64,000 nt of DNA from JADGRA01 sp052143535 (GTDB lineage: Bacteria > Myxococcota > Myxococcia > Myxococcales > Myxococcaceae): the NCBI GenBank assembly GCA_052143535.1, contig JBKQSS010000061.1, forward strand, positions 1-64,000, written 5' to 3'. Of the stretch, positions 1-8,066 are shown one piece after another; within the stretch, counting starts at the first letter, position 1; each line of letters begins with the position of its first letter. The position numbers and the translations under genes are program-made. The notes under the pieces were generated by a model, which saw only the letters and a list, made by a program, of their open reading frames with translations, was not told where the DNA came from and did no database searches.

Positions 1-102
1 CCAAGGTACACGTCTTTCTCCACGGCATGGGCCCACTTCCTCCGGCCCGACTGCTACCCATGCCTATGGGCTACGTGTCACCCATGTCGCCGGTCTATTT
101 CG

Positions 103-2373
103 TTACCCATCTAGCCGGTCTGTACCCAGCCGCTCGACCCGTGCCGCGACGTGCTTGTGCCACGGCGTGGCCACGAACGGATCGCGGTCTTCCGAAGCGG
201 TCAGCTCGTTCGGTGCAACCCCGGTCGCCTTCTCGCCAGTCTCGGTTGGATAGCTGAGCCCGAGCCCATTCGGCAGCGATACGTGCCCACGTTGCATGGT
301 GTCTGACAGCTCCGCCCGCACCACGGCCGAGCCGCGCTTCGTCGTGAGCCGAACCGACTCTCCCGAGGAGACGCCGAGCCTCTGGGCGTCCTCGGGGTTG
401 AGCCGCAGCGCTCCCTCGGCGTCCTTCTTCCGCCAGCTCGGGTCACGGATGATGGTGTTGGCGGTAAATGAGCGCCGCTCGCCCGCCGAGAGCACGAAGG
501 GGAACGCGGTGTTGCGAACTTCTCCCGGCTCGTTGAGCAGCCCCGTCCAGGCCTCGAGCAGATCCGGAAGCGCGAGCTGAATCCTACCGTCGGGCGTCGC
601 AATCCGGCTCAGAACATCGCCCCACTCGTCGACCGCGAACACCACTCCCGACGGGGACCCGATGATTGCCTCGAACAGTACTTTCGCCACTGCCAGGGGA
701 TCGCCTCCCACGAAGCCCGCGCGCGCCAGCGACGGACCTTCTTTCATCGCCAGGCGTAGCGCCAGGCCAAGAATGACCGCGCCCTCGCGCAGCGTCTCGG
801 GCAGCTGCATCGTCCGGTAAAGCAGCACCGGTGCCTGTGCCCGTAACCGCGGATCTCCCAACACCGCCGCGGCCACGGCTTGGCCATAGGCCTCGGGCCC
901 CAGCTCCGCCGCCTCGCGTAGCGGGGTCAGGTCGGCCTCGGTCACCGCGCCGAGCGCCTCGCACAACCGGGAGTGAATTTCCGCCTCGGGGAGGGGACCT
1001 GGTGGGGGTTCCAGCAGCCGAGGCCGCAGGTGAAAGGTGTTCCTCGGAAAGTCGAAGTTGAAGAAAGTCGCCTCGGCTTTTTCGAACTGGGTGCTCGCCG
1101 GCAGCACGTAGTGCGCCAGCCGGGCGGTCTCGCTCATCGCCACATCGATCACCACCACGGTGTCGAGCGCGTTCAACGCCTCCCGCATCCGCTTGGAATC
1201 GGCCAGCGAGTGCGCCGGGTTCGCCGCCTCCACCAGCATGGCCCGGTAGCGCTTCGGGTGGTCGCTGAGAATCTCGTCCGCGATCAGGTTGCACGGTACC
1301 AGCCCGCTGACGATTCGCGCGCCCGCAACCGGGCTCACTTGCTTCGACGCTCCGGTGGCGAACGGAATCATCGTGGTTGGGATGTAGTGGGTACCCGGTT
1401 TGCCGATGCTCCCCGTCAGGCACACCAATAGCCGGTGCAGATAGCTCACCAGCGTGGAGTGTTGGTTCATCTGCACGCCGAGATCCTCGAAGCTCGACAG
1501 CGCCCGGGCGTTGCCGATAACCCGCGCCGCCTTTCGCATCAGCGCCTCGTCGACTCCGGCCCGGGCTGAACACTCCGCCACTGGCACGCTTCGCAGCACG
1601 GCCAGCACGTCGTCGGCCCCGTTGGTGTGCGCGGTCACGAACGCCTGGTTCACCAACTGCTCCTGCACCAGCACACCAAGGAGCGCGGTCAGCAGCCACG
1701 CGTCTCCGCCCGGGCGGACTTGGAGGTGAATGTCGGCTAGCTCCGCTGTTTCAGTCCGGCGCGGATCGATCACAATCAGGGTCCGTGCCGGGTCCTGGGA
1801 AACCTCCTTCAGCGTCACCCGCGCGCGTGGGAACGAGTGCGAGTGCCAAGGGTTCTTGCCGATAAAAAGCGCCACCTGGCAGTGCTCAAAATCGGACCTT
1901 GTGGCTGCCACTCCCATCATCCGGTCGCCCACCCAGAACTCGCCGGTCTTCTCTTGCGCCAGCGCGTTCGAGCGCCACCGCGAGCCGAGCGCACGCCGAG
2001 TCGCAGTAGCGTAGGCGCCCGGGAGGTGGTTTCCCTGGCCACCGCCGCCGTAATAAAAAATGGTGTCGCCTCCCCAGGTGTCGCGGACCTTCGATAGGCG
2101 CGCCGCCACCTCACGAATCGCGGTGCCCCAGTCAATCGCCTCGAACGTCCCATCCGCCCGGCGCCGGAGCGGAGTGGTCAGCCGATCCCGCCCGTTCTGG
2201 TAGTGATCCAGCCGGTGCGGCTTTTCGCACGCGTACCCCTGCGAGGACGGGTGCCGCTTGTCCCCACGGAGTCTGACGAAGTGCCGCCCGTCCGTCCCGC
2301 CCAACTCGACCTCCAGACCGCAATTGCACTCACAGAGAATGCACGCCGTCGGCTTCCAGTCGGTGCCAGCCAT
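103..2373 (-). CDS. Molybdopterin-dependent oxidoreductase (formate dehydrogenase/nitrate reductase superfamily)
   Basis: A 756-residue catalytic subunit of the DMSO reductase superfamily. The N-terminus carries a 4Fe-4S site (C11, C14, C18, C49) followed by the conserved Lys (K51) two residues after the last Cys. A central molybdopterin fold follows, and the last ~120 residues form a molydopterin dinucleotide-binding domain (FPFVLSAGER near its start). There is no signal peptide, so it is probably cytoplasmic. The ATG at 2373 was chosen because the Fe-S motif begins ten residues later; an upstream in-frame start at 2481 adds 36 low-information residues. The region where formate dehydrogenases carry Sec/Cys reads NALAQEKTGEF, with no Cys, so the substrate is uncertain. 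No electron-transfer subunit or cofactor gene lies beside it. GATC density here is normal, unlike most of the window. Confidence 0.85.
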   Translation of the reverse strand: MAGTDWKPTACILCECNCGLEVELGGTDGRHFVRLRGDKRHPSSQGYACEKPHRLDHYQNGRDRLTTPLRRRADGTFEAIDWGTAIREVAARLSKVRDTWGGDTIFYYGGGGQGNHLPGAYATATRRALGSRWRSNALAQEKTGEFWVGDRMMGVAATRSDFEHCQVALFIGKNPWHSHSFPRARVTLKEVSQDPARTLIVIDPRRTETAELADIHLQVRPGGDAWLLTALLGVLVQEQLVNQAFVTAHTNGADDVLAVLRSVPVAECSARAGVDEALMRKAARVIGNARALSSFEDLGVQMNQHSTLVSYLHRLLVCLTGSIGKPGTHYIPTTMIPFATGASKQVSPVAGARIVSGLVPCNLIADEILSDHPKRYRAMLVEAANPAHSLADSKRMREALNALDTVVVIDVAMSETARLAHYVLPASTQFEKAEATFFNFDFPRNTFHLRPRLLEPPPGPLPEAEIHSRLCEALGAVTEADLTPLREAAELGPEAYGQAVAAAVLGDPRLRAQAPVLLYRTMQLPETLREGAVILGLALRLAMKEGPSLARAGFVGGDPLAVAKVLFEAIIGSPSGVVFAVDEWGDVLSRIATPDGRIQLALPDLLEAWTGLLNEPGEVRNTAFPFVLSAGERRSFTANTIIRDPSWRKKDAEGALRLNPEDAQRLGVSSGESVRLTTKRGSAVVRAELSDTMQRGHVSLPNGLGLSYPTETGEKATGVAPNELTASEDRDPFVATPWHKHVAARVERLGTDRLDG

Positions 2374-2569
2374 CTTGCAACTGTAACCGCCAGGCTCGGG
2401 GTCGGCTAGGACAGGTGAGCTCTGCGGAAGAATCCCGTCCAAACGCGTAAAAGCTGACGAGGACTCCCGACGGGCGCGCAACCGAGCCGAAAAAAAAGCG
2501 AGCGGCGCTAGCTACAGCGGCTTTAAGAAACCCCCAGCCGGAGCTCTCGCCTTTCGTATCTTGCTGCGG

Positions 2570-2935
2570 CTACTTGAGGTCTCGATAGAAGATGAGCCGG
2601 TTGCTCGCACCGTCCTGCACCGCCATTTCTCGCGTCCCCCATTCTTGGTCGTGCAGAGCGGGCCGGTAGTTTTTGTATGGCCGCGACTGCAACTCGGCAT
2701 GAAACGCTTCCAAATTGTCGACGCGAATTCGGATGCACGCGCCCGGACTACCATCGCCGTGGTGCTCGCTCAGGTGAATGACGCAGTCTCCGCGGGACAC
2801 CTGCATGTAGAGCGGCGTGCCCGGTTCAAAACGGTGTTCGAAGTCGACCTTGAAGCCTAACCAGTCGAGGTAAAACTCGCGCGCCTTCACTTCGTCGAAG
2901 CTGCGCAGGATTGGGACAGCCGGATGGAATGCCAT
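2570..2935 (-). CDS. VOC family protein, bleomycin-resistance-like
   Basis: A 121-residue vicinal-oxygen-chelate (glyoxalase/bleomycin-resistance) fold protein. It opens with PAVPILRSFDEVKAREFY and ends with a GTREMAVQDG...RLIFYRD strand typical of BLMA-type small VOC proteins. The ATG at 2935 has a GGAG six bases upstream. The open frame extends to 3205, but the extra residues are not family-like and would overlap the next gene's region. Proteins of this type bind bleomycin-like drugs or act on small metabolites; the substrate cannot be told from sequence. It lies downstream of a divergent Gre-like gene. Confidence 0.8.
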   Translation of the reverse strand: MAFHPAVPILRSFDEVKAREFYLDWLGFKVDFEHRFEPGTPLYMQVSRGDCVIHLSEHHGDGSPGACIRIRVDNLEAFHAELQSRPYKNYRPALHDQEWGTREMAVQDGASNRLIFYRDLK

Positions 2936-3097
2936 GAAGTCTCCGCTTCGTTGCGGTAACTGCGACCACCCGCACCCGGGTCGAGCGTTTAACTTGGAAA
3001 TGGGGCCTTCTGACCCGGTCTGTACGACGTTTGAAGAGTGACCTTGGCGTTTCAGTAGCCGGCGTTCTTGTAGATGTGGCAGCGTGCGCAACTCAAG

Positions 3098-3571
3098 ATG
3101 GACAAGGCGGCACTGAAGCAGGAGCTGATCGGAGTCATCGCTACCGACCTCGAGACTCTCGAGCGCGCACATCGGGCGACGATGGAGGGGGCGACTCACG
3201 AGCAAGCCAAACCCGAGAACGACAAGGATACGCGCGCACTCGAACAGTCATATCTCGCACGCGGACAAGCCAGGCGGACGGAAGAGCTTCGCGACAGCCT
3301 CGCAGCGGTCAAGTGCATGGAGGTCGAAGCTCTCGCCAGAAATCAAACGGTGGGCGTAGGAGCCCTGGTCACAGCAGAGGAAAACGACCGAATTGTTCGA
3401 TTTTTCATCGCCCCGCACGGGGGTGGGGCTCGCCTCGGAAGCGGGTCGATTCAAGTCGTTACCCCGAGGTCACCCTTGGGCGAGGCCCTCATCGGTAGGC
3501 GGGTCGGTGACGCTTGTGAAGTCTTCACCGGCGGCAATCGACGCGAGCTACAACTCGTCGCCGTTGAGTAA
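3098..3571 (+). CDS. GreA/GreB-like transcription elongation factor homologue
   Basis: About 157 residues. The N-terminal half is charged and helical (KPENDKDTRALEQSYLARGQ), consistent with a coiled coil. The C-terminal half resembles the GreA/GreB FKBP-like domain, ending SPLGEALIGRRVGDACEVFTGG, which matches the Gre consensus in which a product of this strand binds RNA polymerase. It is probably a Gre-like factor that enters the RNAP secondary channel, but the acidic tip pair of true GreA cannot be placed with confidence. The start is ambiguous: ATG 3098 fits the helix start, and ATG 3074 would add eight residues. Single gene, no evident operon. Confidence 0.7.
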   Translation: MDKAALKQELIGVIATDLETLERAHRATMEGATHEQAKPENDKDTRALEQSYLARGQARRTEELRDSLAAVKCMEVEALARNQTVGVGALVTAEENDRIVRFFIAPHGGGARLGSGSIQVVTPRSPLGEALIGRRVGDACEVFTGGNRRELQLVAVE

Positions 3572-3592
3572 TTCTTCGCCGGCGCCGGGGCC

Positions 3593-3976
3593 CTACTGCG
3601 CCCGCTTAAGTTCAACCACCATCACTTCGATCGGCTTGTCGCCCACATTCACGTCCGAATGAAGTGTGCCCGCGGGGTTGGCGGGCAACCAATAGGCGCT
3701 CCCGGAGTGCCAATCATGCGACTCCTGGACTCCCTCCTGTTGCACAATCTTCATCGTTCCGCCGACGAGCGCGACGATGACACGCGGGTGCTCGTGACGA
3801 TGCATCGGCAGAGGGGAGTTGGGTAGCACCACTGACTTCCACACCTTCACCTCATCGTTCTCAAACTGCGGGATTCGCTCGCTCTTCACCGTTGGCTGCG
3901 GTGAAAGGTCGCCGGTCGCCGCCCAGGCCGGCAAAAGAAGTCCGTACCCCAGCACCAGCCGAAAAGCTGTCTTCAT
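3593..3976 (-). CDS. Secreted cupin-domain protein
   Basis: A 127-residue protein with an N-terminal signal peptide (MKTAFRLVLGYGLLLPAWA) and a single small cupin domain. Likely metal ligands are visible in PMHRHEHPRVIV, followed by the second cupin motif around SGSAYWLPANPAGTLHSDVN. It is expected in the periplasm. Family members range from enzymes to storage or sensor proteins, so no reaction is assigned. ATG 3976 is preceded by an in-frame GTG at 3979 and a G-rich stretch. It is convergent with the Gre-like gene. Confidence 0.75.
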   Translation of the reverse strand: MKTAFRLVLGYGLLLPAWAATGDLSPQPTVKSERIPQFENDEVKVWKSVVLPNSPLPMHRHEHPRVIVALVGGTMKIVQQEGVQESHDWHSGSAYWLPANPAGTLHSDVNVGDKPIEVMVVELKRAQ

Positions 3977-4084
3977 CACGTGGCTACCCCCATCCGTTTG
4001 GAAAGTGAGCTGGTGTCGAGTGTGACGTGCTCCTGGCTGGTGCCCAGCTCGGTTTCGCCCTTCGACGCCCGCGTCGCGATGGCG

Positions 4085-4387
4085 TCATCGGCGCCACGGG
4101 GTGAGCACGGTGTACTCAGGCACCGCCGTAGGCGAGCGTTTTCGGACACGCAATAATTGCCGCCTCTCGAGCCAGGCGACGGCGCGTTGGACAGCACTCT
4201 TCGAGAGCCCGGTCCCGTCAGTCATCACCTGGTAGCTGAGGAAGGCTCCTTCGCGACCGGTAGGATGCGTTTTTGACCACAGCCAGAGGTAGAGGACGAA
4301 ACACGCGGGCCGCTTGTCGTGGCCGACCAAATCCGGAAGCAGTACCTCCAGAAGATAGGCGTCCAACTCCAGCGTCTTCGGCACCAA
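4085..4387 (-). CDS. Small winged-helix DNA-binding protein
   Basis: A 100-residue basic protein. Residues ~52-82 (LSYQVMTDGTGLSKSAVQRA, then AWLERRQLLRV) form a helix-turn-helix resembling the winged-helix domains of replication initiators and small regulators. The N-terminus is helical and aromatic. It is probably a DNA-binding regulator; its target is unknown. It is transcribed away from the VOC gene at 4500, with about 110 bp between them. Confidence 0.65.
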   Translation of the reverse strand: MVPKTLELDAYLLEVLLPDLVGHDKRPACFVLYLWLWSKTHPTGREGAFLSYQVMTDGTGLSKSAVQRAVAWLERRQLLRVRKRSPTAVPEYTVLTPWRR

Positions 4388-4499
4388 GCTATAGTACCAA
4401 AGACTATAGTTCAGGTGCAGCCCGAAATGCCGTCAGGGAGTTTTCAACGGCCGGGCTGGCATGAGAAGTCGCGGTATTCCCGCGGCACAGGAGCCTCGC

Positions 4500-4862
4500 T
4501 TGAAGAAAATAAAATTCATCAGCATTCCAGTTCGTGACCAGGACAAGTCCCTCGCCTTTTGGACGCAGAAGATGGGCTTGCAAGTCGCGACCGACCAATC
4601 GATGGGCCCCGGCCAGCGGTGGATTGAGTTGAAGGTCCCGGGCGGCCAGACGGGACTCGCCCTCTTTACTCCGGAGGGCCACGAATCTCGCATCGGGTCG
4701 TTCACGGGCGTGTCCTTCGAGAGCGATGATGTGGAGAAGGAATACCGAGAGCTTTCCGCGCGCGGCGTCGAATTCGCAAAGGCCCCCGAAAAGCAGTCCT
4801 GGGGTACGTCGGCCATCTTCAAAGACACCGACGGGAATTCTTTCGTACTGAGTTCCAGATGA
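4500..4862 (+). CDS. VOC family protein (glyoxalase/dioxygenase-like), TTG start
   Basis: About 120 residues: a vicinal-oxygen-chelate fold opening KKIKFISIPVRDQDKSLAFW and ending in IFKDTDGNSFVLSS, the usual metal-ligand strand of single-module VOC proteins. TTG 4500 is preferred because AGGAG lies six bases upstream and the family's first strand begins directly after it. ATG 4461 would add 13 unconserved residues. The substrate is unknown; many relatives are annotated as glyoxalase-like or antibiotic-binding. Confidence 0.8.
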   Translation: MKKIKFISIPVRDQDKSLAFWTQKMGLQVATDQSMGPGQRWIELKVPGGQTGLALFTPEGHESRIGSFTGVSFESDDVEKEYRELSARGVEFAKAPEKQSWGTSAIFKDTDGNSFVLSSR

Positions 4863-4935
4863 GCCCGACCGGCTAAACGGAGCTCATAGCCGCAAAGGTG
4901 AGGGGGCGTAGGTCACGGCCACGGCCCAAGAGCAA

Positions 4936-5397
4936 CTAGGGTTGTTGTGGAGACTGGGCTTTGCCAGTGGCCTGTTCAGACGACAGTCGACTCACCCAAG
5001 CCGAGAGGGAGTCCTTCCCCAGGGCTCCGCTCTGACGCCCAATGATGGCGCCGTTTCCAAAGAGGATGAATGTCGGGATGCCCTGAATCTCATACGCCCT
5101 TGCGACGGCCTGGTTCTCATCGGTGTTCACCTTGAGGGCAATGAGCCGCCCCCGGGCGCCGCGGGCGACTGCTTCGACGTTGGGCGCAGCAACACGGCAA
5201 GGGGCGCACCAGGGTGCCCAGAAGTCGACGAGGACGGGCACGGTGGCCGAGTGGATGACGCGAGCGAGCCCCGCTGCGTCGACGTCCTGGGGAGTGCCCG
5301 ACAAGTCGAGCAGCTGTTTACAGCGACCGCAGACTGCGGTTCCGCTGGAATCAGTTCGGACGTTGTTGAGAGCACCACAGGACTGGCAGCGATACAT
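4936..5397 (-). CDS. trxC: Thioredoxin with N-terminal zinc ribbon (TrxC-type)
   Basis: A 153-residue cytoplasmic disulfide reductase. An N-terminal zinc ribbon (C4, C7, C23, C26) precedes a thioredoxin domain with the active site WCAPC at residues 63-67 and the cis-proline loop in IQGIPTF. The combination is diagnostic of thioredoxin 2 (TrxC), which reduces oxidised proteins using thioredoxin reductase. ATG 5397 was chosen because the ribbon begins directly after it; the longer frame to 5535 adds non-family residues. No reductase gene is nearby. Confidence 0.88.
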   Translation of the reverse strand: MYRCQSCGALNNVRTDSSGTAVCGRCKQLLDLSGTPQDVDAAGLARVIHSATVPVLVDFWAPWCAPCRVAAPNVEAVARGARGRLIALKVNTDENQAVARAYEIQGIPTFILFGNGAIIGRQSGALGKDSLSAWVSRLSSEQATGKAQSPQQP

Positions 5398-5633
5398 GCC
5401 GAAACAATAACCGTGGAATCTGCCTGCGCCAGGGGGCCGCCATGTAGAAGACGCCCACCAGCGGTGCAGCGATGGCTTGGGGGCACGGCGAGCCGAGCCG
5501 GTGTATTTCATCCCCGGCACCCAAGGTGCAGCCACCTCGGAGTGCCCTCGTGTAGCATCCAGAGGCGGCGCAAGACGTTCCGCCGCAGCTTGGCGACCGC
5601 GCGTCTCGGTCGAGTCAAGAGCTGGGGGTAAGC

Positions 5634-6290
5634 GTGCGGGTGCTCATTTTCGGGGCAACGGGAATGGTAGGCCAGGGCGCGTTGCGCGAATGCTTACTGG
5701 ACCCAAATGTTGTCGAGGTCCTTTCCATCGGCCGCAACACGACCGGACAAGTGGCCCCCAAGCTGCGGGAAGTCGTAGCGCCCAACTTGATGGAAATTTC
5801 GGCAGTTGCGCCGGAGTTGAAACGCTTCGACGCGTGCTTCTTCTGCCTGGGCGTCTCCTCCACGGGCATGACCGAGGCGGACTATCGTCGGGTCACGTTT
5901 GACGTCACCCTGGCGGTGGCGCAAACGCTGGCCCAGCAGAACCCTGACATGACATTCATCTACGTGTCGGGCGCCGGCACCGACAGCACGGGCCTCGGGC
6001 GCAGTATGTGGGCACGGGTCAAGGGGGAGACCGAGAATGCGCTGCTGGCGCTACCCTTGAAGGCCGTCATGTTCCGTCCCGGCGGAATCGTTCCGCTGCA
6101 CGGAATTCAATCCCGAACACCGCTCTACCGCATCCTCTACCAGTTGACAGGGCCCATCTGGCCGGCGCTCTACCGTGCGCTTCCTCAATACGTGACCACG
6201 ACCGAGCAGGTCGGTCGGGCGATGCTTCGCGTCGCGCAACTCGGTGCCCCGAAGCGCATTCTGGAGACCCGCGACATCAACGCGCTCTGA
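5634..6290 (+). CDS. NAD(P)-binding SDR/epimerase-like protein
   Basis: A 218-residue Rossmann-fold protein. The dinucleotide motif GATGMVGQG lies at residues 7-15, and YVSGAGTDSTG contributes the SDR-like central strand. The classical YxxxK pair is not obvious, so it resembles atypical SDRs (HTATIP2-like oxidoreductases) and could be a cofactor-binding regulator rather than an active reductase. GTG 5634 has a GGGGG ribosome-binding stretch just upstream. It stands alone, convergent with the TMEM165-type gene. Confidence 0.8.
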   Translation: MRVLIFGATGMVGQGALRECLLDPNVVEVLSIGRNTTGQVAPKLREVVAPNLMEISAVAPELKRFDACFFCLGVSSTGMTEADYRRVTFDVTLAVAQTLAQQNPDMTFIYVSGAGTDSTGLGRSMWARVKGETENALLALPLKAVMFRPGGIVPLHGIQSRTPLYRILYQLTGPIWPALYRALPQYVTTTEQVGRAMLRVAQLGAPKRILETRDINAL

Positions 6291-6341
6291 CCACCAACTG
6301 GGTACAGCCCCTGGCACCGTCGAGACCGGAACCTTCGGCGA

Positions 6342-6932
6342 CTAGAGGAGGCCAGTCACGAGGGCGATGCCAATTACGAAGAAGGCAGCCGCGGCGATTC
6401 GCTTCGTGAGTTTTGGGTCCATCAGGGCCCCAGCGCGGTTACCGATGAGCACGGCCACGCCCGCCACAGCCCACAGTGCCAAGGTGGCGGAACAGAAAAC
6501 GACTCCGGGGCTTCGGTACCTGGCCGCCAGGGCGGCGGTCCCCAGCTGCGTCAAGTCCCCCCACTCGGCGATGAAAACGACGCCAAAAGTGGACGTCAGG
6601 GCCGGCAGGAAGCCGCTCGTGCGCTGGCGCACTGGCAGGCGTTCCGCCTCGTCCGCTTCCGGAGAGCGCCGGCGCCACATGAAGAGGGACGAGAGAAGAA
6701 ACAGGACCCCAGCGCCGATGTGGACCGGCCGGGCCGGCAGCAACGACAGCAACCCGCCTGCCGTCACGGCGACGGCACTCTGCAGTGTGAGGGCCAGTCC
6801 GGCGCCTACAAACACTGGAAGAGGCTTGCACCGAGTCGCCAGCACCAGGGTGCTGAGCGCGGTCTTGTCGGGGAGCTCTGCGAGGAAGATGACGGTGAAG
6901 ACTGTGGTGAAGACTCCGAGGTCAAAGGGCAT
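6342..6932 (-). CDS. TMEM165/GDT1 (UPF0016) family cation transporter
   Basis: A 196-residue inner-membrane protein with about six hydrophobic helices in two homologous halves. Each half has the family signature: ELPDKT at residues ~19-24 and EWGDLT near 123-128. Family members move Mn2+ or Ca2+ out of the cytosol in exchange for protons. The second motif has Leu where Lys/Arg is usual. I looked upstream for a manganese (yybP-ykoY) riboswitch and did not recognise one. Confidence 0.88.
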   Translation of the reverse strand: MPFDLGVFTTVFTVIFLAELPDKTALSTLVLATRCKPLPVFVGAGLALTLQSAVAVTAGGLLSLLPARPVHIGAGVLFLLSSLFMWRRRSPEADEAERLPVRQRTSGFLPALTSTFGVVFIAEWGDLTQLGTAALAARYRSPGVVFCSATLALWAVAGVAVLIGNRAGALMDPKLTKRIAAAAFFVIGIALVTGLL

Positions 6933-7390
6933 GGTGAGTGCCAGAAACTCCCGTGCCTAGCTTGGACGCTGGCGGCTCAAGCAGACTAGCGCGCCTGGCG
7001 TAACCGAGCATTGGAATTTCGGAACGGCGTGCAGCGAGTATTTTGGCGTCCTCGGCCGAAGGGCTGTGCGCTTTTTGAAGGTGGTAAATGCGACATGCCA
7101 GCTTTTTCGACGTCGCGGCCGTCGTCTCCAGGCTCCCGGGCGGTTGCTCGGCGCCGCAGTGAGCGGGCGAGGGACTTCCTGCGCTGACGAGATGTTGCGT
7201 GTGGTTGCTGGCTCGATTCGGAACGGCTCGCACTTCAAGGTTGGCGCACAATCGCTGCCCGCAATGAAACGCACAGTTTTCGACACGGCAATCGTCACAG
7301 CGCAGAGCCGTAGCAAGCGCTAACTCGAAGTGCGGGAGGCACACGCGTGCCTCGGCCACCCCCGTCACTTTGTTGGAAAGGAAAAGCGCG
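6933..7390. other. Intergenic stretch, no gene recognised
   Basis: About 460 bp between two divergently transcribed genes. Short open frames exist on both strands, but none has family-like sequence, a good ribosome-binding site or myxobacterial third-position GC bias. It presumably holds the promoters of both neighbours. Confidence 0.5.
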
Positions 7391-7825
7391 ATGCGTTCCG
7401 TACTTCTGCTTCTGTGCTCAGCCGCCGTGGCTGCCTGTTCTCATGGCGGTGTCGAGAATGGCTTCAATGGTTTCACGGGCACTGTCACCGGTGTCGTCGT
7501 CCTTCCTCAACCCAACGCCAGTGACGACTCGGCCTGCACGCAGATCGCCATCTTCGCAACGGCCTCCGACGAAAAGGGCCAAAACCAGCGAGTTGGCCGA
7601 CCGTCGGTGCACAGCCAAAACGGCCGTTGCCTGTATAGCATCGGCGAGTTGCCGCCGACCGTTGCCGTCACCGTTCATGTGGAGGCAGCCGCTGGCATGA
7701 AGTGCGGCAATGGCACCTCCTTGGCGTTCGCTGCGGAGGGCCCGGAGACGGTTTCTCTCAAGGATGACCAAATCGTCACACGCGACTTTCAACCGCAGTG
7801 CAGCGCGACGACATCCTTACGCTGA
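7391..7825 (+). CDS. Predicted lipoprotein of unknown function
   Basis: A 144-residue exported protein. MRSVLLLLCSAAVAAC is a lipoprotein signal with the lipidated Cys at 16. The mature part contains paired Cys residues and a beta-rich sequence ending in DDQIVTRDFQPQC, suggesting a small Ig- or transthyretin-like sandwich. ATG 7391 has AAGGAAAA upstream. No family was recognised. It precedes the LtrA-like gene by about 240 bp with no sign of coupling. Confidence 0.7.
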   Translation: MRSVLLLLCSAAVAACSHGGVENGFNGFTGTVTGVVVLPQPNASDDSACTQIAIFATASDEKGQNQRVGRPSVHSQNGRCLYSIGELPPTVAVTVHVEAAAGMKCGNGTSLAFAAEGPETVSLKDDQIVTRDFQPQCSATTSLR

Positions 7826-8066
7826 GCGTCTCGCTTAGCGAGGGCCATGAAGCCCTCGCCACCTTGCCGGGCCGGCGCTCCTCTTCAAGGCCGAGAGTCC
7901 TTGGAGGGGTGAGCCGGCACGCGTGGATGAAGCCGCGCCCCGGGTTTGGACTTCCGTTACCACGTTGCAACTCGACCTCAGCCGGGCCAAACCCCTCCTA
8001 GCTGCGGGCCTGGCTGCAGTAGAAGTCAACCTCTTCACTACCAGGCAGCTGAGAGAGGTGGCGCGG

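Noticed and set aside
103..2373. Selenocysteine (in-frame TGA) formate dehydrogenase
   Set aside because: The reading frame has no internal TGA and the usual Sec/Cys position has no such residue.
6933..7100. Manganese riboswitch upstream of the TMEM165-type transporter
   Set aside because: I looked for the conserved yybP-ykoY loops and did not find them; only an unrelated small palindrome is present.
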